A DNA stretch of 64,000 nt from Winogradskyella jejuensis (GTDB lineage: Bacteria; Bacteroidota; Bacteroidia; Flavobacteriales; Flavobacteriaceae), in contig NZ_FQWS01000002.1 in NCBI RefSeq assembly GCF_900129745.1, positions 1,163,798-1,227,797 of the forward strand, read 5' to 3'. Shown piece by piece: positions 44,744-52,536 of this stretch. The notes under the pieces were generated by a model. The model was not told the DNA's origin. It searched no databases and saw only the letters and a program-made list of their open reading frames with translations. Both the position numbers and the translations under genes were made by a program. The stretch's first letter is position 1. Each line of letters begins with the position of its first letter.

Positions 44744-45436
44744 ATGAAAACAGAAACATTAAAAACAAAAAATGGTCACGCCTTAAATGGCTTCAGTATT
44801 GAAGATATTGGTGACGACCACCTTTTTACAAGCCTGGATACACCAATGAAGGCAAACGCCTTTGATATGCCGGATAGCGAAAAAAAGGAACGTATCTCCA
44901 TCTTATTTTCAGAAATAATGGACGTATTAGGTTTGGACTTAACAGATGACTCTCTTAAAGGTACACCAGACCGAGTTGCCAAAATGTATGTTGAAGAAAT
45001 ATTTTCGGGCTTAGACCCAAAAAATAAACCTAAAGTGGCATTGTTTGATAATAAGTATCAATACAATCAAATGTTGGTAGAAAAGGATATAACGTTTTAT
45101 TCTAATTGCGAGCATCACTTTGTACCTATCATTGGGAAAGCACACGTTGCTTACATTTCATCAGGGAAAGTTATTGGACTTTCTAAGCTTAATAGAATTG
45201 TGCAGTATTATGCCAAACGCCCTCAAGTACAAGAGCGCTTAACACAGCAAATTGCCAACGAACTCAAGACCGTATTAGAAACTGAAGATGTCGCAGTGAT
45301 TATAGATGCTAAGCATTTATGCGTGTCTTCAAGAGGTGTTAAGGACGACACATCTGCTACGGTAACAACATATTATGGCGGTGTTTTTAATACACCCGAA
45401 AAAATTAATGAACTTCAAAATTATATAAACAGTTAA
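44744..45436 (+). CDS. folE: GTP cyclohydrolase I
   Basis: A 230-residue enzyme that turns GTP into 7,8-dihydroneopterin triphosphate, the first step of folate and pterin synthesis. Zinc ligands are Cys122 and His125 in NCEHHFVP and Cys193 in HLCVSSRG. KAHVAYISSGKVIGLSKLNR and RPQVQERLTQQI are the conserved active-site segments. The N-terminus is about 30 residues longer than in E. coli. In this cluster it would feed the folate antenna of photolyases. Confidence 0.94.
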   Translation: MKTETLKTKNGHALNGFSIEDIGDDHLFTSLDTPMKANAFDMPDSEKKERISILFSEIMDVLGLDLTDDSLKGTPDRVAKMYVEEIFSGLDPKNKPKVALFDNKYQYNQMLVEKDITFYSNCEHHFVPIIGKAHVAYISSGKVIGLSKLNRIVQYYAKRPQVQERLTQQIANELKTVLETEDVAVIIDAKHLCVSSRGVKDDTSATVTTYYGGVFNTPEKINELQNYINS

Positions 45437-45439
45437 ACT

Positions 45440-45667
45440 ATGGATGCAATTAAAAGAGCAATTGAATTCGAAAACAGGAAGTTTTCATTCAAAACCACAA
45501 GTGACCGGATTTTAGCAGCTAGAGAAGCAAAAGATATTATTCTTGCTGTTAATGAAGTGTATAAAGAAAAGAAAGATGCTAAATTAATGGAATTGATGAA
45601 GCGTCTTACAGTAATAAAACAAAAAATAGAAAAGCGACTTAAAGGGCGTCCTTTAACAGCAGCATAA
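45440..45667 (+). CDS. Small basic helical protein, function unknown
   Basis: A 75-residue protein that looks entirely helical (AIEFENRKFSFKTTSDRILA, then LMKRLTVIKQKIEKRLKG). No family is recognised. It starts three bases after folE and ends two bases before an SDR gene, so it is translated as part of the operon. A structural or regulatory partner is possible. Confidence 0.68.
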   Translation: MDAIKRAIEFENRKFSFKTTSDRILAAREAKDIILAVNEVYKEKKDAKLMELMKRLTVIKQKIEKRLKGRPLTAA

Positions 45668-45668
45668 T

Positions 45669-46352
45669 ATGGGTAAATATATAGTAATCGGAGGTAGCAA
45701 AGGAATTGGTAATGCTATTGTAAATAACCTTTTAAAACACCATGAAGTTATTAATCTAAGTCGTTCGGCTCCAGAAATTTCTCATGAAAATCTAACGCAT
45801 CATAATTGTGATGTTATAAATGATGAGTTCCCCCAAATTTCTGAAGCTGATGGCTTAGTGTATTGTCCTGGTAGCATTAATCTAAAACCTATCAACAGAT
45901 TAAGTATTGAAGATTTTAAATCAGATTTTGAGATTAATGTTATAGGCGCTGTAAAAGCTGTGCAATCGTATTTACCCGCTTTAAAAAACGGAAAAAATCC
46001 TTCTGTTGTCTTTTTTAGTACAGTAGCTTCAGATTTAGGTATGCCTTTCCATGCGTCAGTTGCAGCATCTAAATCTGCTGTAGAAGGCTTAACCAAGTCA
46101 CTTGGTGCAGAATTAGCACCAACAGTTAGAGTTAATGCTATTGCACCAACTGTAACAGATACTGAGCTTGCGTCAAAATTATTACGAAACGAGCGCATGG
46201 TAGAGAACATGAAAGAGCGTCACCCGCTTAAAAAGTATTTACAACCACAAGAGGTGGCAGACATGGCAACATTTTTATTGTCTGATAAAGCCGCTTCTCT
46301 ATCTGGCCAAGTCTTTAAAATGGATTGTGGTATAACGAGTTTTAAAATATAA
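45669..46352 (+). CDS. SDR family oxidoreductase
   Basis: A 227-residue short-chain dehydrogenase. GGSKGIGNA is the cofactor loop, and VFFSTVASDLGMPFHASVAASKSAVEGL carries the catalytic region; the Tyr of the usual YxxxK motif is replaced by Val (residues VAASK), an unusual change. The end (FLLSDKAASLSGQVFKMDCG) is typical of the family. It may have reduced or altered activity. Substrate unknown, but pterin reduction is one option beside folE. Confidence 0.85.
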   Translation: MGKYIVIGGSKGIGNAIVNNLLKHHEVINLSRSAPEISHENLTHHNCDVINDEFPQISEADGLVYCPGSINLKPINRLSIEDFKSDFEINVIGAVKAVQSYLPALKNGKNPSVVFFSTVASDLGMPFHASVAASKSAVEGLTKSLGAELAPTVRVNAIAPTVTDTELASKLLRNERMVENMKERHPLKKYLQPQEVADMATFLLSDKAASLSGQVFKMDCGITSFKI

Positions 46353-46355
46353 TAT

Positions 46356-46901
46356 ATGAATCCATTAAAAGCATTTGTCGGCACTTTAACAGCAACAGAT
46401 AAAAACATAAAACAAAATGCAACAGAATCTATATATGATATTGCTATCAATTCTCTACAAGGTCATAAGATTGATTTATCCGAGTTCAAGGGCAAAAAAA
46501 TCCTCTTTGTAAACGTCGCTTCCAAATGTGGTTTTACACCACAGTATCGTGAGTTGCAGGAGTTACATGACACCTACTCTGATGAAGTTGTGGTTATTGG
46601 TGTTCCTTGCAATCAATTTGGAAAACAAGAACCAGGCAACTCTGATGAAATACAAGAATTTTGTGAAGTTAATTACGGCGTTTCGTTTTTAATTACAGAG
46701 AAGATTGATGTTAAAGGCGCTAATCAGCATCCGCTTTACAGATGGTTAACCACAAAAGGTGTAAATGGAAAACAAACCACTACAGTGAAGTGGAATTTTC
46801 AGAAGTATTTAATTGATGAGCAAGGCGAATTTTTAGACTACTTCTACTCTATTACTAAGCCTATGAATGGAAGAATCACTTCATACTTTAAATCATATTA
46901 A
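46356..46901 (+). CDS. Glutathione peroxidase family thiol peroxidase
   Basis: A 181-residue peroxidase. The catalytic Cys58 lies in VNVASKCGFTPQYREL, the Gln in VPCNQFGKQEPG and the Trp/Asn in VKWNFQKYLID, all in the standard places; the residue is Cys, not selenocysteine. An N-terminal stretch of about 25 residues precedes the usual core. It removes lipid or hydrogen peroxides, in line with a photo-oxidative stress role. Confidence 0.92.
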   Translation: MNPLKAFVGTLTATDKNIKQNATESIYDIAINSLQGHKIDLSEFKGKKILFVNVASKCGFTPQYRELQELHDTYSDEVVVIGVPCNQFGKQEPGNSDEIQEFCEVNYGVSFLITEKIDVKGANQHPLYRWLTTKGVNGKQTTTVKWNFQKYLIDEQGEFLDYFYSITKPMNGRITSYFKSY

Positions 46902-46902
46902 T

Positions 46903-47070
46903 ATGTTTGGACTTTTTAAAAAAACCTCAGAACTGGATAAGCTTCAAAAAAAGTACGAAAAACTCATGGCGGATTGGCATAGACTATCAACAACCAACCG
47001 AGCAGAAAGTGATAAAAAATACGCTGAAGCTGAACAAATCCTTAAGCAAATAGAGGCCTTAAAATCTTAG
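46903..47070 (+). CDS. Lacal_2735-like small helical protein
   Basis: A 55-residue protein. The frame is open from 46867, inside the peroxidase gene, but ATG at 46903 gives the typical MFGLFKKTSELDKLQKKYEK start. The remainder is a helical, charged hairpin (ADWHRLSTTNRAESDKKYAE, then LKQIEALKS). It resembles the Lacal_2735 family of small flavobacterial proteins of unknown function. Spacing of one and three bases to the neighbours marks it as an operon member. Confidence 0.8.
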   Translation: MFGLFKKTSELDKLQKKYEKLMADWHRLSTTNRAESDKKYAEAEQILKQIEALKS

Positions 47071-47073
47071 GAT

Positions 47074-47538
47074 TTGAAAAAAGTCTACTATTTCATTTTA
47101 TTTCTTGTCATTAATTTTGGTGGCTTGGCTTTAGGAAGCTGGTTAATGGATGGTGGCTCTACAGGAACATGGTATAACAATCTTCATAAAGCACCTTGGA
47201 CACCTCCAGGTTGGGTTTTTGGAACAGCATGGACTCTTATAATGCTTTGCTTTTCTTGGTATTTAGCCGAGCTATTTTATTTGAGAGCATCAAAATTTTT
47301 ATGGAGTTTATTTACGTTTCAAGTCATTTTAAATGTAAGTTGGAATTGGATTTTTTTTAACCAACACCTAACAAAAATTGGGCTAATCACCATAATATTA
47401 CTTACGCTAGTTATATTTTACTACTTTATAACCTTTAGAAACGACAGGCTAAAGTGTGCTAAATATCTATTACTTCCCTACATGATATGGCTTTGTATTG
47501 CAACGTCATTAAACGGTTATATAGTTTTTAACAATTAA
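47074..47538 (+). CDS. tspO: TspO/MBR family membrane protein
   Basis: A 154-residue protein starting at TTG, with five membrane helices. WYNNLHKAPWTPPGWVFGTA is the TspO signature and NVSWNWIFFNQH is the second conserved block. TspO proteins bind porphyrins and sense oxygen or light in bacteria such as Rhodobacter, and often accompany photolyases and carotenoid genes. A porphyrin or singlet-oxygen role is the best inference. Confidence 0.92.
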   Translation: MKKVYYFILFLVINFGGLALGSWLMDGGSTGTWYNNLHKAPWTPPGWVFGTAWTLIMLCFSWYLAELFYLRASKFLWSLFTFQVILNVSWNWIFFNQHLTKIGLITIILLTLVIFYYFITFRNDRLKCAKYLLLPYMIWLCIATSLNGYIVFNN

Positions 47539-47549
47539 GCTTTCAGGTA

Positions 47550-48017
47550 ATGAAAATTTACACACTACATAAGAAACAAAAATTACCAATTACATTAGAC
47601 GAGGCGTGGAATTTTCTTTGCAATCCTGCTAATCTTTCTAAACTAACACCTCCGGAAATGAATATGAAAATAATTTCTGGAGCAGATAGACCCATGTATG
47701 CAGGGCAAGTTTTGCAATACAGCGTCACGCCACTTGCTGGAATAAAGACAAAATGGGTGAGCGAGATTACGCAATATGTAGATAAAAATTACTTTGTAGA
47801 TGACCAATTATACGGTCCTTATGCGTTTTGGCATCACAAGCATTTTGTAAACAAAATTGAAGGTGGAGTGGAGATAGAAGACATTATAGATTATAAAGTT
47901 CCATTTGGTATTCTTGGTCAACTTTTACATCCTATTTTGGTAAAACCAAAACTCGAATCTATATTCAACTACCGAAAAGAACAAATGGAGGCATTATTTG
48001 GTAAATTAGAAAACTAA
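47550..48017 (+). CDS. SRPBCC family ligand-binding protein
   Basis: A 155-residue START/Bet v1-type fold. LDEAWNFLCNPANLSKLTPP at the start and VEIEDIIDYKVPFGILGQLL near the end are typical of SRPBCC proteins found near cryptochrome and SDR genes. The cavity could bind a lipid, isoprenoid or pterin; the ligand is unknown. It starts 11 bases after tspO and ends eight bases before the photolyase. Confidence 0.85.
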   Translation: MKIYTLHKKQKLPITLDEAWNFLCNPANLSKLTPPEMNMKIISGADRPMYAGQVLQYSVTPLAGIKTKWVSEITQYVDKNYFVDDQLYGPYAFWHHKHFVNKIEGGVEIEDIIDYKVPFGILGQLLHPILVKPKLESIFNYRKEQMEALFGKLEN

Positions 48018-48025
48018 ACAATACA

Positions 48026-49330
48026 ATGGAGCAACCTATCAATATATTTTGGTTTAGACGCGATTTAAGATTAGATGATAACGTTGGCTTTTTAGAAGCC
48101 TTAAAAGGCGATAATCCCGTTTTACCCATTTTTATTTTTGACAAAGAAATTCTCGATAAACTCCCAGAAGACGATGCGCGTGTAACGTTTATATACGAGA
48201 CACTGCAAGACATGAGGCAAACACTTCAAAAGGAATACGACAGCAGTATTGCTATGTATTACGGAACACCTCTGGAGATATACAAGCAACTTGCGGAGGA
48301 TTATGAAATTGAAAAAGTCTTTACCAACAGAGATTACGAGCCTTATGCAACAGAACGAGATACTGAAATAGAAAAATTCTTAGCATCTAAAAACATTGAA
48401 TTTCTCACTTTTAAAGATCAAGTGATATTTGAAAAAGATGAAGTTGTAAAAAAAGATGGTGACCCTTATGTGGTTTACACACCTTACTCACGCACATGGC
48501 TTGAAAATTTTGAAACCCTTGATTTTAAAATCCATTACACCAGTCAACATTTAGATAATGTCGTAAAAAATTCAAGGTTACCAAATCTATCACTATCAGA
48601 TATGGGTTTTGTAAAATCCTCTCAAGAAATCACGCCTTATGAGGTAACACCTACGCTTATACAAGAGTATGAAGCCACACGTAATTACCCATCAAAGGAC
48701 AAAACATCACGCTTGGGACCTCATTTGCGTTTTGGTACTGTTAGTGTACGTAAGATGGTAAAAAAAGCCATGAATGAAGAGAACAATACGTTTTTAAAAG
48801 AATTAATCTGGCGCGAGTTTTTTATGCAAATTCTCTGGCACTATCCTCATACAAAAGACAAAGCCTTTAAATCTAAATATGATAGAATTGAATGGCGAAA
48901 CAATGAAGAAGATTTTAAAAAATGGTGCGAAGGTAAAACAGGCTATCCTTTGGTCGATGCAGGTATGCGACAACTAAATGAAACTGGTTTTATGCACAAC
49001 CGTGTACGCATGCTCGTGGGTAGCTTTTTGTGCAAACATTTGTTGATAGACTGGCGTTGGGGCGAAGCTTATTTTGCTGAGAAACTACACGATTACGAAA
49101 TGGCGAGTAATGTAGGTAATTGGCAATGGGTGGCAGGCTCTGGTGTGGATGCAGCACCTTACTTTAGGATTTTTAATCCTACTACTCAGATAGATAAATT
49201 TGATAAAAATAGGGCATACATAAAAAAATGGGTTACAAATTTTGAATCCGATACCTATCCAGAAAAAATGGTAGACCACAAAATGGCTAGAGAGCGTTGT
49301 TTAGAAACTTACAAAGCGGCTCTAAACTAA
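48026..49330 (+). CDS. phrB: Class I deoxyribodipyrimidine (CPD) photolyase
   Basis: A 434-residue photolyase. WFRRDLRLDDNVGFLEAL is the antenna domain start, TSRLGPHLRFGTVSVRKM and WREGF-type segment KELIWREFFMQILWHYPH follow, and NWQWVAGSGVDAAPYFRIFN is the complete class I flavin site. It uses blue light and FADH- to split cyclobutane pyrimidine dimers. It is the last gene of the second photoprotection unit; a terminator at 49436 lies downstream. The best conserved of the four homologues. Confidence 0.95.
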   Translation: MEQPINIFWFRRDLRLDDNVGFLEALKGDNPVLPIFIFDKEILDKLPEDDARVTFIYETLQDMRQTLQKEYDSSIAMYYGTPLEIYKQLAEDYEIEKVFTNRDYEPYATERDTEIEKFLASKNIEFLTFKDQVIFEKDEVVKKDGDPYVVYTPYSRTWLENFETLDFKIHYTSQHLDNVVKNSRLPNLSLSDMGFVKSSQEITPYEVTPTLIQEYEATRNYPSKDKTSRLGPHLRFGTVSVRKMVKKAMNEENNTFLKELIWREFFMQILWHYPHTKDKAFKSKYDRIEWRNNEEDFKKWCEGKTGYPLVDAGMRQLNETGFMHNRVRMLVGSFLCKHLLIDWRWGEAYFAEKLHDYEMASNVGNWQWVAGSGVDAAPYFRIFNPTTQIDKFDKNRAYIKKWVTNFESDTYPEKMVDHKMARERCLETYKAALN

Positions 49331-49390
49331 TAGTTTACATTTTTTTTATTCTTCTATACAATAAAACAAAATATTGTACGTTGCTGTATT

Positions 49391-49406
49391 AAGACAGTAA
49401 TGTCTT
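49391..49406. repeat. Short inverted repeat downstream of the CPD photolyase
   Basis: AAGACA (49391-49396) and TGTCTT (49401-49406) are inverted arms around GTAA, without a T-tract. It lies in the 213-base gap between the photolyase and the next gene and has no assigned role. Confidence 0.3.
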
Positions 49407-49435
49407 AGACGGAATAACCATTTCAAAAACAATTT

Positions 49436-49462
49436 AAAAAGCTCTGATTTTCAGGGCTTTTT
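49436..49462 (+). terminator. Intrinsic terminator of the photoprotection cluster
   Basis: AAAAAGCTCTGA and TCAGGGCTTTTT pair around TT with one G-T pair. It lies about 105 bases after the photolyase stop and is the first good terminator after the second unit. Confidence 0.8.
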
Positions 49463-49543
49463 ATTTTATAAAAAAGTTTCAAATTGTATGTTTTGCAGAT
49501 TATATTTACTAAAACTCTTGTCTGCAATTAACACAAATCAAAT

Positions 49544-49981
49544 ATGAAAAGAATTTTACCGCTATTATTACTGACTTCACTCCTTCAAAATTGTAATGAA
49601 GATGAATTTAAAAATGGAGGACAATTTAAAGCAGTAAATAACGATTTATTCTATGCGCTTAGGATAAGTTCCGAAATGGACTCTATACAATTCTTTTTGA
49701 TGGATGAATGGCCAATAGATATATCAGAAGAAACTTTTGCAGAAAAACAAAATCTTGAAAATTCGATAAGTGGAACTATTTCCGTTAAAGAGAATGAAAT
49801 ATTAATTACCGAATTGGAAAGTGACTTTCTATCATCAGAAAGACCAAAACTTAAAAATATGATAATTAAAAACGGAAAAATTTACGCTGATTGTGAAAAT
49901 ATAACAAAATATGTTTGGGGTAAAACAAATTTAGGTAACTGTAAATCCGAACAGATTGAATTTATTCGTATTAAAAAATAA
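49544..49981 (+). CDS. Hypothetical protein, possible lipoprotein
   Basis: A 145-residue protein with a hydrophobic leader (MKRILPLLLLTSLLQNC) ending in a Cys near residue 17 that may be a lipid site, although the lipobox is poor. The rest is hydrophilic with a cysteine pair (CENITKYVWGKTNLGNC). No family is recognised. Single gene after the photolyase terminator. Base composition is more AT-rich than in the neighbouring cluster, which fits a recently gained gene. Confidence 0.6.
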   Translation: MKRILPLLLLTSLLQNCNEDEFKNGGQFKAVNNDLFYALRISSEMDSIQFFLMDEWPIDISEETFAEKQNLENSISGTISVKENEILITELESDFLSSERPKLKNMIIKNGKIYADCENITKYVWGKTNLGNCKSEQIEFIRIKK

Positions 49982-50084
49982 CTGTAAACAATAATATTTA
50001 TAATCAATTGCATCTGAAATTCTTTACAAATAGCACAATACTATTTTGGAAACTATTAAAACTCTTATAAATAACTAAAACTAA

Positions 50085-50594
50085 ATGACTAAAAAAGAGC
50101 CTAAAGAAATATTTCATACATCCCTTATTGCTTGCATAGCCATTGTAGGATTTGGAATTTACTTATCAATAAGAGGAAGTAAAGAAAAAACTGAGTTTGA
50201 AAGCGTGACAGGTAAAATAGACTATTTTGACAAAACATTTCAAGAAATAAATTATAGAAATAAAGGAAATCATAGATTTATACATATTGAGGATTTCCCT
50301 CTTGTATTTGACATATTTGTTGGAAAAGAAACAGGAGATTTTGGTCCTAAATTTGAACAATTAGATAAGTTAAAAGTTGGAGATGAAATTACAGTTTACC
50401 ATGCAGACAAAACACCGCTCCAAAGAAATAGAGATTTGAGGTTTAATAAAACCGTACAATTTGTTGACAAAGATGGCGAAGCCTATTTTATCCGTGGAAA
50501 CAAAGACAAATTTGGAGGCTATATTCTTGGAGGAATTGGAGTCTTACTTGGTATTACACTTCTGATTCTGAAACAAATTGGAAAAATAAAATAG
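50085..50594 (+). CDS. Membrane protein with two helices, function unknown
   Basis: A 169-residue protein with one N-terminal helix (about residues 13-30) and one C-terminal helix (about 148-165) around a soluble beta-rich domain (FESVTGKIDYFDKTFQEINY, LKVGDEITVYHADK). The shape recalls DUF3592-like proteins, but the match is weak. Function unknown. It lies between two other single genes on the same strand. Confidence 0.62.
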   Translation: MTKKEPKEIFHTSLIACIAIVGFGIYLSIRGSKEKTEFESVTGKIDYFDKTFQEINYRNKGNHRFIHIEDFPLVFDIFVGKETGDFGPKFEQLDKLKVGDEITVYHADKTPLQRNRDLRFNKTVQFVDKDGEAYFIRGNKDKFGGYILGGIGVLLGITLLILKQIGKIK

Positions 50595-50674
50595 TAAAAC
50601 ATTAATACTACACTAACACAATAATCAACTGATTTATATAACTTTAAGCCACTAATAATTAAATCAATTAAATT

Positions 50675-51034
50675 ATGAACACTTGGGATGTTGCAAAAAA
50701 ATGGAAAGAAATGTGCGAACAAGGTAAAAACTTGGAGTGCATCAACGAACTATACGCAGAAAATATTGTGAGTAGAGAAATGCCTGGCATGCCAGGAGAA
50801 ATTATTGAAGGAAAACAAAACGTATGGAATAAAAGCAAAGAATGGTTAGAAAACGTAGAAGATTTTCATTCTAGTAGTATTAGTGAGCCCGTAGTTGCAG
50901 GTAACTTCTTTACAGCTAAAATGGGCTTTGATTGCACCTTTAAAGACAGAGGAAGACAGCAAATGGAAGAAGTATGCGTCTACGAGGTAAAAGATGGTAA
51001 AATTGCTAGTGAGCAGTACTTCTACTCTATGTAA
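50675..51034 (+). CDS. SnoaL-like / NTF2-fold protein
   Basis: A 119-residue protein with the NTF2/SnoaL cone fold: NTWDVAKKWKEMCEQGKNLE at the start, INELYAENIVSREMPGMPGE in the pocket and KDRGRQQMEEVCVYEVKDGK at the end. Proteins of this group bind small molecules or have steroid-isomerase-like chemistry, but the substrate cannot be read from sequence. Single gene followed by a repeat and a bidirectional terminator. Confidence 0.82.
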   Translation: MNTWDVAKKWKEMCEQGKNLECINELYAENIVSREMPGMPGEIIEGKQNVWNKSKEWLENVEDFHSSSISEPVVAGNFFTAKMGFDCTFKDRGRQQMEEVCVYEVKDGKIASEQYFYSM

Positions 51035-51081
51035 AAATATACTTGTAATAGACAAGTAGATTGTTTGAAAAGAAAAATAGC

Positions 51082-51157
51082 TGTCATTTCGACTGAAACG
51101 GAGAAATCTAATGATTTGATATATAAATAAGATTTTTTGACTGCGATCAAAATGACA
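51082..51157. repeat. REP-like palindromic intergenic element
   Basis: TGTCATTTCGACTGAAACGG with AGAAATCT on the left, and AGATTTTTTGACTGCGATCA with AAAATGACA on the right, form an imperfect palindrome of about 28-base arms. Elements of this TGTCATTTCGA...AAATGACA type are scattered through many flavobacterial genomes. It sits between two genes, as such elements usually do, and can fold into a long hairpin. Confidence 0.65.
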
Positions 51158-51160
51158 ATT

Positions 51161-51193
51161 AAAAAAGCTTCAAGAATTTCTTGAAGCTTTTTT
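51161..51193. terminator. Bidirectional intrinsic terminator
   Basis: GCTTCAAGA (51167-51175) and TCTTGAAGC (51179-51187) form a perfect stem with A6 before it and T6 after it. It serves both the SnoaL-like gene on the plus strand and murA on the minus strand. Confidence 0.9.
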
Positions 51194-51214
51194 AATTACT
51201 CAATCGAGTGATTT

Positions 51215-52531
51215 CTAATTCCCTTCCAAACGCTCAATCTTAGCGCCAATGGCTCTCAATCGCGTGTCTATATTTTCGTAACCGCGATCTATCTGCTCGA
51301 TATTATGAATTATAGACGTTCCCTTAGCAGATAATGCCGCAATTAGTAAAGAAACTCCAGCTCTAATATCTGGAGAGGTCATAGTTGTTGCTTTTAACTG
51401 AGATTTAAAATCATGACCAATTATCGTTGCTCTGTGTGGGTCACAAAGAATAATCTTTGCTCCCATATCTATTAACTTATCTACAAAGAATAAACGACTT
51501 TCAAACATTTTTTGATGAACTACAGCACTTCCTCTAGCTTGGATAAGTACGGTAAGAACAATACTTAATAAATCTGGCGTAAATCCAGGCCACGGTGCAT
51601 CTGCTATGGTTAAGATAGAACCATCGATATAACTCTGAATTTCATAACCATCAGTATGTGCAGGAATATGAATATCATCACCTTGACGCTCTACTGTAAT
51701 TCCTATTTTACGAAACACACTTGGAATAACACCTAAATCGTCCCAACTTACATTTTTAATGGTCAATTCACTTTTAGTCATTGCTGCAAGACCAATCCAG
51801 CTACCAATTTCAATCATATCTGGTAACATTCTATGGTCTGTACCTCCTAAACTTTCAACACCTTCAATTGTTAGTAGATTAGAACCAACACCAGAAATCT
51901 TGGCGCCCATTCTGTTCAGCATTTTACACAATTGCTGCAAGTAAGGTTCACAAGCCGCATTGTAAATCGTTGTTGTGCCTTTGGCTAAAACTGCAGCCAT
52001 AACAATATTTGCCGTTCCGGTTACAGATGCTTCGTCTAATAACATATATGTCCCATGAAGTTCATCGGCTTCTACGCCATAGAAATAATCCTCACGGTTA
52101 TATCTAAAGGTAGCTCCTAATTTTATAAAGCCTTCAAAATGGGTATCTAAACGACGACGGCCAATTTTATCGCCTCCTGGCTTTGGTATATAACCTTTAC
52201 CAAAACGCGCAAGTAACGGACCAACAATCATTATGGATCCTCTGAGACCTCTACCTTCAATTTTGAAAGCTTCGGACTCTAAATACTCTAGATTTACGTT
52301 TTCAGCTTTAAACGAATAAGAATTTGGCCCTAATTTTTTGACCTCAACACCAAGATTACCGAGTAACTTTATAAGCTTATTAACATCAACAATATCTGGG
52401 ATATTATCAATTTTTACAGTTTCTGGTGTTAGTAGTACAGCACAAAGAATTTGTAATGCTTCATTTTTTGCGCCTTGTGGTGTAATATCTCCTTTGAGTT
52501 GGTGACCACCTTCAATTTTAAATGTTCCCAT
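51215..52531 (-). CDS. murA: UDP-N-acetylglucosamine 1-carboxyvinyltransferase (MurA)
   Basis: A 438-residue cytoplasmic enzyme that adds enolpyruvate to UDP-GlcNAc, the first step of peptidoglycan synthesis. QGAKNEALQILCAVLLTPET and RGLRGSIMIVGPLLARFGKG are conserved. At the catalytic-loop position, where most MurA proteins have Cys in PGGCAIG, this one has Asp121 in PGGDKIGRRRLDTH, a change known to cause natural fosfomycin insensitivity in other bacteria. The DUF4290 gene lies six bases upstream on the same strand. Confidence 0.95.
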   Translation of the reverse strand: MGTFKIEGGHQLKGDITPQGAKNEALQILCAVLLTPETVKIDNIPDIVDVNKLIKLLGNLGVEVKKLGPNSYSFKAENVNLEYLESEAFKIEGRGLRGSIMIVGPLLARFGKGYIPKPGGDKIGRRRLDTHFEGFIKLGATFRYNREDYFYGVEADELHGTYMLLDEASVTGTANIVMAAVLAKGTTTIYNAACEPYLQQLCKMLNRMGAKISGVGSNLLTIEGVESLGGTDHRMLPDMIEIGSWIGLAAMTKSELTIKNVSWDDLGVIPSVFRKIGITVERQGDDIHIPAHTDGYEIQSYIDGSILTIADAPWPGFTPDLLSIVLTVLIQARGSAVVHQKMFESRLFFVDKLIDMGAKIILCDPHRATIIGHDFKSQLKATTMTSPDIRAGVSLLIAALSAKGTSIIHNIEQIDRGYENIDTRLRAIGAKIERLEGN

Positions 52532-52536
52532 ACGTT

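Noticed and set aside
45800..46210. Minus-strand 136-codon frame in the SDR gene
   Set aside because: Shadow of the plus-strand gene, with no family features.
46356..46901. Glutathione peroxidase as a selenoprotein
   Set aside because: The active-site codon is an ordinary Cys codon and there is no in-frame TGA.
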